Source of the DNA: Cohnella caldifontis
GTDB lineage: Bacteria > Bacillota > Bacilli > Paenibacillales > Paenibacillaceae
Assembly (NCBI RefSeq): GCF_029360585.1
Contig: NZ_JAQZSJ010000001.1
Location: 248,001-312,000, forward strand
DNA length: 64,000 nucleotides
Direction of reading: 5' to 3'
Part shown: positions 56,942-64,000 of the stretch, in pieces
Layout: each line of letters opens with the position of its first letter
Numbering within the stretch: position 1 is the stretch's first letter
Translations under genes and position numbers: made by a program
Notes under the pieces: model-generated
The model's database searches: none
Seen by the model: the letters and a program-made list of their open reading frames with translations, nothing else
Told to the model about the DNA's origin: nothing

Positions 56942-58078
56942 TTACGCTTGCCGTTTCGCCGTTTCGGCGACGATGGCCAGCACGAGCTCGGCCACTTTCA
57001 CGATGTCGTCGGCTTTGATGCGTTCGCTCGTCGTATGGATGTCTTCATACCCGACGGCCAGGTTGACGGTCGGCACGCCGTTGCCGTTGAACATGTTGGC
57101 GTCGCTGCCGCCGCCGGATTCGAATTGGCTCGGTTCGAGGCCGATCGCGCGGATCGCCGACTTGGCGATTTCCACGACTTCGTCGCCGTCGCCATAGCGG
57201 TACGCCGGATAAATCACGATATTCTGGAAGTCGACTTCGGCTCCGTGCTCGCGCGCCGCGCTCTCCGCCGCCTCCCGCATCTGCTCGACGACCTTCTCCA
57301 TTTTGGCATGGTCGCGGCTCCGGGCTTCGGCGTAAATGGTCACTTTGTCCACGACGATGTTCACTTCGCCGCCGCCTTCGAAACGTCCGATATTGGCGGT
57401 CGTCTCATGGTCGATGCGGCCGAGCTTCATGCGGGATACCGCTTTGGAGGCGACCTGGATCGCGCTGATGCCGTCCTCCGGATTCACGCCGGCGTGGGCG
57501 GCTTTGCCCTTGATCGTGATGAACTGCCGGGAATTCGTCGGAGCGGCCACCGCGATCGAGCCGATCTCCCCGTTGGAGTCGAGCGCGTATCCGAATTTTG
57601 CCCGAAGCAAAGATCCGTCCATCGCGCGGGAGCCGATCAGTCCGGACTCTTCCCCGGCCGTGATGACGAACTGGATCGTGCCGTGCGGCAGGTTGTTCTC
57701 CTTCAGGACGCGGATCGCTTCGAAAATCGCGGCCAATCCGGCTTTATCGTCGCTGCCGAGAATCGTCGTCCCGTCGGAACGGATATAGCCGTCCGGATCC
57801 AGCCGCGGCTTGATGCCTTTGCCCGGGCTGACGGTATCCATATGGGAAGTGAACAGCAGGCCGGGCGCGTTCTCCGCTCCCGGAGTGGCCGGAAACCAGG
57901 CGAACAGATTTCCGGAACCGTGCCCCGTTTTCCCCGCCGTGTCATCCTCCGTCACCTCGAGCCCGAGGCCGCCGAACTTTTCCTTCAGTACCTTGCTGAT
58001 TTCCTGCTCGTGTTTCGTTTCGCTGTCGATCTGCACCAATTCCATGAATTCCGCGATCAACCGTTCGCGCTGGACCAT
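56942..58078 (-). CDS. M20-family peptidase, PepT-like (YqjE)
   Basis: A 378-residue di-zinc peptidase. Metal and catalytic motifs: TSHMDTVSPG (His, Asp), ILGSDDKAGLA (bridging Asp), VITAGEESGLIGS (Glu-Glu), DSNGEIG and the last His in EDIHTTSERIK. The middle domain (about 185-290, FITIKGKAAHAGVNPEDGIS) is the dimerisation lid. Close to B. subtilis YqjE and to tripeptidase T, though the exact peptide substrate is unknown. Start ATG 58078 behind AAGGAGGAAAG. Confidence 0.92.
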   Translation of the reverse strand: MVQRERLIAEFMELVQIDSETKHEQEISKVLKEKFGGLGLEVTEDDTAGKTGHGSGNLFAWFPATPGAENAPGLLFTSHMDTVSPGKGIKPRLDPDGYIRSDGTTILGSDDKAGLAAIFEAIRVLKENNLPHGTIQFVITAGEESGLIGSRAMDGSLLRAKFGYALDSNGEIGSIAVAAPTNSRQFITIKGKAAHAGVNPEDGISAIQVASKAVSRMKLGRIDHETTANIGRFEGGGEVNIVVDKVTIYAEARSRDHAKMEKVVEQMREAAESAAREHGAEVDFQNIVIYPAYRYGDGDEVVEIAKSAIRAIGLEPSQFESGGGSDANMFNGNGVPTVNLAVGYEDIHTTSERIKADDIVKVAELVLAIVAETAKRQA

Positions 58079-58150
58079 GAGCTTTCCTCCTTAGACCGCT
58101 TTCGTTACAATAGAAGATGGATAAGCTTAGACAGGAAAGGTGGAGCCGCC

Positions 58151-58246
58151 GTGAACAACCGCACGTTCAAAATCGTGATTTGGGTGACGCTTGCCGCCAT
58201 GGTCTTTTCTACGATTCTGATGAGCGTAGGGGCGTTTCTGCAATAG
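58151..58246 (+). CDS. prli42: Prli42-like stressosome-associated micropeptide
   Basis: A 31-residue protein from a GTG (58151) after AAAGGTGGAGCC. It has the layout of Prli42: a short basic start (VNNRTFKIVIW), a single TM segment VTLAAMVFSTILMSVGAFL and almost nothing after it. In Listeria Prli42 anchors the stressosome to the membrane. Prli42-type annotations are common near this position in Bacilli, as far as I recall. The 3' end overlaps the convergent lipB gene by 38 bp. The assignment is based on pattern only. Confidence 0.65.
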   Translation: MNNRTFKIVIWVTLAAMVFSTILMSVGAFLQ

Positions 58247-58925
58247 ACGGCCGCCGCGCCTCGTCCGGGAATCCGAACACCCGGCGAAAATGGGGAACGA
58301 TACGGCGGCCGATATCTTCCGTCGTCAACGCGAGTCCGGTGAGCGCCTCCAGCGAGGTGACGCCGTACTCCGAGATGCCGCACGGGATAATGCCGCTGAA
58401 GCCTTCCTTCTCCACGCCCCGCTTGACGTTCAGGGCGAAGCCGTGGCTGGTGACGAATCCCCGCCTCGCGCGCGCCTTGTTGAACTTGACGCCGATCGCG
58501 GCGATTTTCTCGTCCCCGACCCATACGCCCGTATACGCCGGCTTGCGGCCGCCTTCCAGGCCGAATTCGCCCAGCAAGCCGATGATCGCTTCTTCCAAAT
58601 CCCTTAAGTACTGATGGAGGTCCAATCCGACCGAGTCCAAATACAGCAGCGGATAACCGACGAGTTGTCCCGGTCCGTGGTAGGTAATGTCCCCTCCCCG
58701 GTCGATTTGGAAGACGGAAATCCCTTTTCGCTTCAGCTCCTCCGGTCCGAGCAGCAAGTGCTCGGGATGCCGGTCCGACCCGATCGTGTAGGTAGGCGGA
58801 TGCTCCAGCAGCAGCAGCGTGTCGCCGCGCTCGCCCCGGTCGATTTCGCGTACGAGCCGTTTTTGCAAATCCCAAGCTTCCTCGTAGCCGATCCGCGACA
58901 ACCATTCGACTTGCAGGGGGATCAT
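58209..58925 (-). CDS. lipB: Octanoyl-[acyl-carrier-protein]-protein transferase
   Basis: A 238-residue enzyme moving octanoyl from ACP to lipoyl domains, the first step of lipoate synthesis. Motifs: LLEHPPTYTIGSDRHPEHL, RGGDITYHGPGQLVGYPLL, the Lys site IAAIGVKFNKAR and the catalytic Cys in GFSGIIPCGISEYG. ATG at 58925 behind GGAGGGACGGAA. It stands beside the 2-oxoacid dehydrogenase genes, whose E2 needs lipoyl groups. B. subtilis uses the unrelated LipM, so LipB is a different solution. Confidence 0.93.
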   Translation of the reverse strand: MIPLQVEWLSRIGYEEAWDLQKRLVREIDRGERGDTLLLLEHPPTYTIGSDRHPEHLLLGPEELKRKGISVFQIDRGGDITYHGPGQLVGYPLLYLDSVGLDLHQYLRDLEEAIIGLLGEFGLEGGRKPAYTGVWVGDEKIAAIGVKFNKARARRGFVTSHGFALNVKRGVEKEGFSGIIPCGISEYGVTSLEALTGLALTTEDIGRRIVPHFRRVFGFPDEARRPSIAETPLRSSES

Positions 58926-59016
58926 TTCCGTCCCTCCTTTTTCCCGGATTTCCACTTTAAATTGTAACGCAACGAAAGCGCCGTCCGCAAACGGCGCTTC
59001 CATGCGCTCCGGCGAT

Positions 59017-59568
59017 TCAGGGAAGCTTCGCTTCCGCCAGCTCCGCCAGCTTCGTCGTCGTATTCCAATTGCGCAAGGTGAGCGGAACCCCGAGCTTGCC
59101 CAGCTGCTCCGCCAGCTTCGAATCCCGCAGGCCGGCTCGAAAGGCGGCGAATACTTCGCGGTTCGAAAGCCGATACCCCTCGTTCTCGTTCACTCGGGCA
59201 TCCAATTTCGCCAGCTTGTCCGCCGCCAGTCCCGCTTTTTTCATAAAGCCCACGTGCAGATGCAGCTCCTCGGGCGATCCTTCCGCCGCGAACGGGTTGG
59301 CGTCGATCGCCCCGCGCAGCTCCGCCGCCGTCCGGATCATGACGTCGACCGGAAAGCCGAAAACCTTCTCGATCTCCCGCTCGATCCGCTCTTCCAGCGC
59401 TTCGCCGCCGTCGTCGGAATCGGATTCGAAAATGACGTTGCCGCTGTTGATGTACGTGAGCACGCCTTGAAACCCCAGCGACTCGAACATCGATTTCAGC
59501 GCGGGCATGGGAACCTTCCGGTTGCCTCCGACGTTGATCCCGCGAAGCAGCGCGATGTAGACCGTCAA
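59017..59568 (-). CDS. DUF1697 protein
   Basis: A 183-residue protein. It begins MTVYIALLRGINVGGNRKVP and goes on with LGFQGVLTYINSGNVIFESD. These are the marks of DUF1697 (YyaB/PF08002-type), which is a soluble alpha/beta family of unknown function. No TM segment or active-site motif is known. It lies 36 bp ahead of nothing else on the same strand, 92 bp upstream of the lipB start, between bkdB and lipB. The start ATG is preceded by GGAGGCGGAAGC. Confidence 0.88.
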   Translation of the reverse strand: MTVYIALLRGINVGGNRKVPMPALKSMFESLGFQGVLTYINSGNVIFESDSDDGGEALEERIEREIEKVFGFPVDVMIRTAAELRGAIDANPFAAEGSPEELHLHVGFMKKAGLAADKLAKLDARVNENEGYRLSNREVFAAFRAGLRDSKLAEQLGKLGVPLTLRNWNTTTKLAELAEAKLP

Positions 59569-59603
59569 GCTTCCGCCTCCTCTAAGTCAAACACTCCGGC
59601 TGA

Positions 59604-60968
59604 TCAATACAGCTTCGTATCCGGCCCGTAGCTTTCCAGGATTTCCTTGACCTTCTGATGGAAACGGCCGCAGATGATGCCGTCCAGGATTCGATGGTCG
59701 AACGACAGGCACAGGTTCACCATCGAACGGATGCCGATCATTTCGCCGATGACGACCGGTCGTTTGACGATCGTCTCCAGCGTGAGGATCGCCGCCTGGG
59801 GGTAGTTGATGATCGGGTAAGAGAGCACGGAACCGAAAGTGCCCGTATTGTTGACCGTAAACGTGCCGCCTTGCAAATCCGCGAGCTTCAGCTTGCCCTC
59901 CCTCGTCCGGCGGGCAAGATCGTGGATTTCGTGGGCGAGCCCGGTGATCGTCTTCTGGTCGGCGTTGCGGATGACCGGCGTGATGACGGATTCCTCGGAG
60001 CCGACCGCGATCGACAGGTTGATGTCCCGCTTGACGATGATTTTATCGACCGCCCAGACGGAGTTCATCAGCGGATATTCTTTGATCGCCCCGACGACCG
60101 CCTTGAGCAGGAACGGCATGAAAGTCAGGTTGATGCCTTCGTTTTTCTTGAAGTCGTCCTTCAGCGCTTTGCGAAGGTTCACGAGGTTGGTCAGGTCGAC
60201 TTCAACCATCGTCCAGGCATGCGGAATCTCGTTGACGCTCTGGCGCATGTTCTTGGCGATCGTATTGCGGATCGGCGTGACGTCGATGGAATACTCGCGG
60301 CCGCCGGGCGCCGGGCTTCCTTCATCCACTTCGACTTCCGGGATGATGAGCGTCTCCGCGGCTTTCGCCGGCGTAAACGCGGGCGTCGGCGCGTAAGACA
60401 AGGCGGCCGGGGCCGGCGCGTGGACGGGTTCGGCGCCTCCACGGTTGCCCGATCCGATGGCGGCCAGCACGTCTTTGCGCGTGATCCGCCCGCCGAGTCC
60501 CGAACCCGCCACGCGGGCGAGATCCACGCCGTTCTCCGCGGCCAGCCTCTGCACCGCCGGGGAGAACCGGGAACGCATCGGCGCGTTCGGATCGAAGGCG
60601 ACTGCCGGCATCGGAGCCGAAGCCGGCGAAGCTAGACCCGGCGCCCCGGCCGTCGCGGCGGGAACCGCGGCTTGCCGTTCTTCCTTCGCGCTCGGAGCGG
60701 TCGGTGCAGACGCGGCCGCCTCCTCCGTCTCGACCAAGCAGATCGCCGTGCCGACGTCCACGACTTCGCCTTCGCCTTTCAGGATTTTCACCAGCGTTCC
60801 CCGCACGGTCGAAGGCAGCTCCGCGTTTACTTTATCCGTAATAAGGTCGCAGATGGGCTCGTACATGTCCACCGTGTCGCCCGGCTGTTTGAGCCAACGG
60901 TCGATCGTGGCGTTCACGAGCGATTCCGCGAGCTGCGGCATCGTAATTTCCACCACTTGTTTCGCCAA
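59604..60968 (-). CDS. bkdB: 2-oxoacid dehydrogenase E2 (lipoamide acyltransferase, branched-chain type)
   Basis: A 454-residue core subunit. The lipoyl domain (1-77) carries Lys 46 in ICDLITDKVNAELPS. A Pro/Ala-rich linker (85-125) follows. The E1/E3-binding domain (about 135-170) has RFSPAVQRLAAENGVDLARV. After a second linker, the catalytic domain (about 225-454) has SFDHRILDG with His and Asp near residue 427. It transfers acyl groups to CoA, giving branched-chain acyl-CoA primers for fatty acids. It is the last gene of bkdAA-bkdAB-bkdB. Confidence 0.93.
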   Translation of the reverse strand: MAKQVVEITMPQLAESLVNATIDRWLKQPGDTVDMYEPICDLITDKVNAELPSTVRGTLVKILKGEGEVVDVGTAICLVETEEAAASAPTAPSAKEERQAAVPAATAGAPGLASPASAPMPAVAFDPNAPMRSRFSPAVQRLAAENGVDLARVAGSGLGGRITRKDVLAAIGSGNRGGAEPVHAPAPAALSYAPTPAFTPAKAAETLIIPEVEVDEGSPAPGGREYSIDVTPIRNTIAKNMRQSVNEIPHAWTMVEVDLTNLVNLRKALKDDFKKNEGINLTFMPFLLKAVVGAIKEYPLMNSVWAVDKIIVKRDINLSIAVGSEESVITPVIRNADQKTITGLAHEIHDLARRTREGKLKLADLQGGTFTVNNTGTFGSVLSYPIINYPQAAILTLETIVKRPVVIGEMIGIRSMVNLCLSFDHRILDGIICGRFHQKVKEILESYGPDTKLY

Positions 60969-61001
60969 GGTGTTCCCTCCCGCTCCAGACCGGACCGCGC
61001 A

Positions 61002-61988
61002 TTAGAAACGCGCCAGCTCCAGCATGGCCGATTTCAATTTCTCTTTGTTCAGCAGAAAATGCTTCTCCCCCGGCGGGTTGATCGGCATCGCCGGCACGTC
61101 CGGCCCGCACAGCCGGCGAATCGGGGCGTCCAGGTCGTACAGAAGCTCTTCGGCGATGATCGCCGCGACTTCCGCGCCGACTCCCCCGGTTTTGTTATCC
61201 TCGTGCACGATCAGCACTTTGCCCGTCTTGGCCGCGGCTTCGAGAATGCCGGCGCGGTCGAGCGGCTGCAGCGTGCGCAAGTCCAGCACGTGCGCTTCCA
61301 CGCCTTCCTCGCGCGAAAGCTCTTCCGCCGCCTGCATCGCGAAATGAAGGGGCATGCTGTACCCGATGACCGTGATGTCGCCGCCTTCGCGCATGACCTT
61401 GGATTTTCCGATCGGAACCGTGTAGTCTTCCTCCGGAACCTCATCCGCGACCAAACGATAGCATTTTTTGTTTTCGAAGAACAGCACCGGATCCGGATCG
61501 CGGATCGCCGCCTTCAGCAAGCCTTTGGCGTCGTAAGCGGTCGACGGGGCCACGATTTTGAGCCCGGGCGTGCCGAAAAACACCGACTCCGGACATTGGG
61601 AATGGTACAAGCCCCCGAATACGCCGCCGCCGATCGGAGCGCGGATGACGATCGGACAGCTCCAGTCGTTATTCGAACGGTAGCGGATTTTGGCCGCTTC
61701 GCTGATGATCTGGTTCGTGGCGGGAAACATGAAATCCGAATACTGCATCTCGGCGATCGGCTTCATGCCCGCCATCGCCGCCCCGATGGCGACGCCCGCG
61801 ATGGCGGATTCCGCCAGCGGCGTGTCCAGCGCGCGGTCCTCCCCGAACTGCTGCTGGAGCCCTTTCGTCGTGCCGAAAACGCCGCCTTTAAGTCCGACGT
61901 CCTCCCCCATGACGAATACTTCGGGATCCCGCTCCATTTCTTCTTTCATCGCGAGCCGTATGGCTTCGATATATTCGATGACCGGCAT
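61002..61988 (-). CDS. bkdAB: 2-oxoacid dehydrogenase E1 beta subunit
   Basis: A 328-residue subunit that completes the thiamine-diphosphate site with the alpha chain. Motifs: EYIEAIRLAMKEEMERDPEV, VFVMGEDVGLKGGVFGTTKG (with the conserved Glu), RYRSNNDWSCPIVIRAPIGG, SQCPESVFFGTPGLKIV, and HEDNKTGGVGAEVAAIIAEE near the end. Only one base separates its start from the alpha stop, so the two are coupled. The product of E1 feeds E2 encoded downstream. Confidence 0.95.
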   Translation of the reverse strand: MPVIEYIEAIRLAMKEEMERDPEVFVMGEDVGLKGGVFGTTKGLQQQFGEDRALDTPLAESAIAGVAIGAAMAGMKPIAEMQYSDFMFPATNQIISEAAKIRYRSNNDWSCPIVIRAPIGGGVFGGLYHSQCPESVFFGTPGLKIVAPSTAYDAKGLLKAAIRDPDPVLFFENKKCYRLVADEVPEEDYTVPIGKSKVMREGGDITVIGYSMPLHFAMQAAEELSREEGVEAHVLDLRTLQPLDRAGILEAAAKTGKVLIVHEDNKTGGVGAEVAAIIAEELLYDLDAPIRRLCGPDVPAMPINPPGEKHFLLNKEKLKSAMLELARF

Positions 61989-61989
61989 C

Positions 61990-63015
61990 TCAGCGCGCCT
62001 CCCCTTCTTCGGCGTACACGTACCGGAACGAATCCTCCGGCGGTTGGAACGGCGCCTTCTCCGCGTACTCCGTCGCTTCGTCGATCATGGCCCGCAGTCT
62101 CCGCGTCAGCTCGTCCTCTTTCTCGTCGGACCATAGGCCCAGCTCGGTCAAATACCGGCGGTACACGGGGATGCCGTCTTTCGCCTTGTGGATTTCGACT
62201 TCTTCCTTCGTGCGGTAGGCCAAATCGTTGTCCGACGTCGAATGCGCCGTGACGCGGTACGTCATGATCTCGATCAGCGTCGGTCCTTCTCCCGCCGCGG
62301 CCCGTTCCCGCGCTTCCTTGACGACCCGGTACACCTCGAGCGGGTCGTTTCCGTCCACCCGATAACCCGGGAAGCCGTAACCGATCGCCCGATCGGCGAT
62401 CTTTCCGGCGGATTGCTTGGAGAACGGAACCGAAATCGCGTATTGGTTGTTCTGGCACACGAAAACCACGGGAAGCTTTTGCACGCCCGCGAAATTCAAA
62501 CCCTCGTGGAAATCGCCTTGGTTGCTGGAGCCTTCGCCGAACGACACGATGGAGACGGCGTCTTCCCCGCGCATTTTGGCGGCCAGGGCGAACCCGACGG
62601 CATGGGGAACCTGCGTCGTGACCGGGCTGGAGCCCGTGACGATGCGCAGCCTGCGGCAGCCGAAGTGCCCGGGCATTTGGCGGCCGGCGCTGTTGGGATC
62701 CTCCGCTTTGGCGAAAATCGACAGCATGAGCTCCTTGACGGTCATGCCGACGGACAGCACGAGCGCGTAGTCGCGGTAATAAGGAAGAAACCAGTCCCGC
62801 TCGCGGTCCATGGCGAACGCCATGGCCGTCTGCGACGGCTCCTGCGTGATTCCGGATATGTGGAAATTGATTTTCCCCGCCCGCTGCAGCAGCTGCCCGC
62901 GTTCGTCGTACATTCTGGCAAGCTTCATGATTTCGTACATGGCAACGGCCTTTTCGTCGGAAATGCCGAGTGCGGCGTGTCGGCTGTTCTGGCGTACGGT
63001 TCCCGTCTGGGTCAT
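61990..63015 (-). CDS. bkdAA: 2-oxoacid dehydrogenase E1 alpha subunit
   Basis: A 341-residue thiamine-diphosphate enzyme subunit. Motifs: RMYDERGQLLQRAGKINFHI, YYRDYALVLSVGM, the TPP site VSFGEGSSNQGDFHEGLNFA and YRVDGNDPLEVYRVVKEARE. The phosphorylation-loop-like TYRVTAHSTSDND is also visible. It decarboxylates branched-chain 2-oxoacids (valine, leucine, isoleucine derived). ATG 63015 has GGGAGGGAC upstream. A TATAAT box lies 36 bp upstream, after a terminator that ends lpdV. Confidence 0.94.
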   Translation of the reverse strand: MTQTGTVRQNSRHAALGISDEKAVAMYEIMKLARMYDERGQLLQRAGKINFHISGITQEPSQTAMAFAMDRERDWFLPYYRDYALVLSVGMTVKELMLSIFAKAEDPNSAGRQMPGHFGCRRLRIVTGSSPVTTQVPHAVGFALAAKMRGEDAVSIVSFGEGSSNQGDFHEGLNFAGVQKLPVVFVCQNNQYAISVPFSKQSAGKIADRAIGYGFPGYRVDGNDPLEVYRVVKEARERAAAGEGPTLIEIMTYRVTAHSTSDNDLAYRTKEEVEIHKAKDGIPVYRRYLTELGLWSDEKEDELTRRLRAMIDEATEYAEKAPFQPPEDSFRYVYAEEGEAR

Positions 63016-63050
63016 GGCGCGTCCCTCCCGGCTTTGATTTCGGTCCTTGT

Positions 63051-63056
63051 ATTATA
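63051..63056 (-). promoter_or_regulatory. -10 box of a bkdAA promoter
   Basis: TATAAT on the minus strand (63056-63051), with an A/T-rich upstream stretch (TTAACTTCAAGTATTAA) whose TTAACT is 19 bp ahead as a weak -35. A second TATAAT lies further upstream at about 63090. No sigma-54-type site was seen. Confidence 0.5.
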
Positions 63057-63106
63057 ACCTGGTCTTAATACTTGAAGTTAATTCACATTATACTCTTCCT
63101 TGCCAC

Positions 63107-63157
63107 AAAAAGAAACGCCCAACCGGCGCCGAAGAGGTCGTCTTCTCCCGATTGGGC
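63107..63157 (-). terminator. Terminator after lpdV
   Basis: On the minus strand GCCCAATCGG (63157-63148) pairs with CCGGTTGGGC (63126-63117), allowing a G-U pair, with a 21-nt loop that itself folds (AGAAGACGACCTCTTC). TTTCTTTTTG follows. Confidence 0.85.
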
Positions 63158-63183
63158 CCGCGAAATGCCGCTGAGCGAAACGT

Positions 63184-64000
63184 TTAAGCGTGTCCGGCCG
63201 TCCCGTCCAGGCCCAGCATCGTCTCCTGCATGATTTCCGACAGCGTCGGATGGGGATGGATCGCGCGGCCGATTTCCCAAGGCACCGCGTCCAGCAGCTT
63301 CGCCAGAGAAGCTTCGGCGATCAGCTCGGTCGCATGCGCCCCGACCAAATGCACGCCGAGCAGATCTCCCGTGGCGGCGTCGGCCACCGCTTTGGCGAAG
63401 CCTTCGGCTTCCCCGTACACCAAAGCCTTGCCCAGCACCCGCAGCGGGATTTTGGCCGTCTTTACTTTCAGGCCGCTGGCGGCGGCAGCTTCTTCCGTCC
63501 AGCCGATCGAGGCGGCCTCCGGCCGCGAATAGATGCAGCGGGGAATGTCCCGGTCGGGACAACGCAGCGGATGCCCGCCGGTCAGATGCTCGACCGCGAC
63601 CGCCGCCTCGTGCATCGCCGCGTGGGCCAGCTGAACCCCGCCGATGACGTCGCCGATGGCGTAAATGTGCGGCTCCCCGGTTTGTAAAGTCGCGGGGTTG
63701 ACGGCAATGAAGGGGCCGGCCGTTTTCACGTCCGTATTTTCGAGCCCGATGCCTTCCACGTTGCCTTGGCGGCCGACCGATACGAGCATGCGTTCCGCGG
63801 ACAAAGCGACGGTCTCTCCCCGCACTTCCGCTTGCAGCGAGACTTGGCCGTTCTCCGACCGGCAGCTCGAAGCGTTCAGCTTCGCCCCGGCCAGCACGCG
63901 GACGCCCCGTTTGCCGAGCGCCCGGGCGATCTCGGCGGATACGTCTTTATCTTCTCCGGGCAGCAGCCGTTCCGCCGTTTCCAATACGGTGACTTCCGTG
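63184..64000 (-). CDS. lpdV: Dihydrolipoyl dehydrogenase E3 (partial, C-terminal part)
   Basis: The gene runs off the right edge. The 272 visible codons begin TEVTVLETAERLLPGEDKDV, inside the NAD domain. The FAD motif PHIYAIGDVIGGVQLAHAAM is present, and the C-terminal dimer domain has IGWTEEAAAASGLKVKTA, LLGVHLVGAHATELIAEA and the catalytic His in GRAIHPHPTLSEIMQE. It reoxidises the lipoyl group of E2. Position directly upstream of bkdAA supports the branched-chain complex assignment. The Cys pair of the active disulfide lies outside the window. Confidence 0.93.
   Translation of the reverse strand, partial: TEVTVLETAERLLPGEDKDVSAEIARALGKRGVRVLAGAKLNASSCRSENGQVSLQAEVRGETVALSAERMLVSVGRQGNVEGIGLENTDVKTAGPFIAVNPATLQTGEPHIYAIGDVIGGVQLAHAAMHEAAVAVEHLTGGHPLRCPDRDIPRCIYSRPEAASIGWTEEAAAASGLKVKTAKIPLRVLGKALVYGEAEGFAKAVADAATGDLLGVHLVGAHATELIAEASLAKLLDAVPWEIGRAIHPHPTLSEIMQETMLGLDGTAGHA

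Noticed and set aside
63016-63183. Sigma-54 (SigL) promoter for the bkd genes as in B. subtilis
   Set aside because: No TGGCAC-N5-TTGCA pattern. A sigma-A-type TATAAT is present instead.

Overview
This window comes from a high-GC, endospore-forming Firmicute, most likely one of the Paenibacillaceae (Paenibacillus/Cohnella type). The gene order matches the Bacillus subtilis rib-scp-dacB-spm-res block, the lysA-spoVA-sigF-dacF-pupG-deoB-xerD-fur block and the bkd block. Many genes start with TTG or GTG behind strong AGGAGG-type ribosome binding sites, and genes for all stages of sporulation are present. No genome-wide comparison was possible, so the genus is an inference.

Layout. 1-5600: the end of a polysaccharide deacetylase, a CPBP membrane protease, an unknown anchored protein, serA and an MFS transporter. 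5600-12250 (minus): resA-resB-resC-resD-resE (cytochrome c maturation and redox control) preceded by rluB. 12300-17900 (minus): spmB, spmA, dacB, ytfJ, ytfI, scpB, scpA (spore cortex and coat, chromosome condensation). 17950-22020 (minus): ribDE-ribBA-ribH behind an FMN riboswitch. 22200-24450: two tiny overlapping genes, ppiB and lysA. 24589-32831 (minus): the sporulation core dacF-spoIIAA-spoIIAB-sigF, then a roughly 2.6 kb foreign-looking insert, then spoVAA-spoVAB-spoVAF. 32900-38700: an ABC exporter with a divergent TetR regulator, and a SNF2 helicase. 38848-42083 (minus): pupG, deoB, xerD, yqzK. 42155-46344: ald, a subtilisin-like protease, two divergent glutathione peroxidases, a histidine-kinase remnant and a repeat. 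46376-50700: fur, spoIIM, endonuclease Q, nudF, an mciZ homologue and a DoxX protein. 50747-55528: ECF sigma/anti-sigma pair divergent from a NEW3-protein/ABC transporter operon. 55648-64000: an alpha-hydroxy-acid oxidase, a PepT-like peptidase, a Prli42-like micropeptide, lipB, a DUF1697 protein and the branched-chain 2-oxoacid dehydrogenase genes (lpdV partial, bkdAA, bkdAB, bkdB).

The most unusual part is 27357-29844, wedged between sigF and spoVAA, genes that are adjacent in B. subtilis. It holds (a) 13 units of a 52-bp tandem repeat, each with a hairpin core, (b) an unrecognised 219-residue protein that looks like a DUF559/Vsr-type nuclease fold joined to a winged helix, and (c) an 84-unit, 12-bp satellite containing 65 consecutive identical copies with no adenine on the plus strand. 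A forespore-type promoter match sits just upstream of spoVAA, so the downstream spoVA genes could still be expressed. The local spoVA operon lacks AC, AD and AEB.

Other notable items: XerD with Gln where the first catalytic His is expected; a 16-bp perfect hairpin over the ytfI start codon; an identical 5'-leader hairpin element before ytfJ and one gpx; a 51-bp repeat family at both 292 and 46131; twin TetR operator candidates; and a ResE lacking its usual large external domain.
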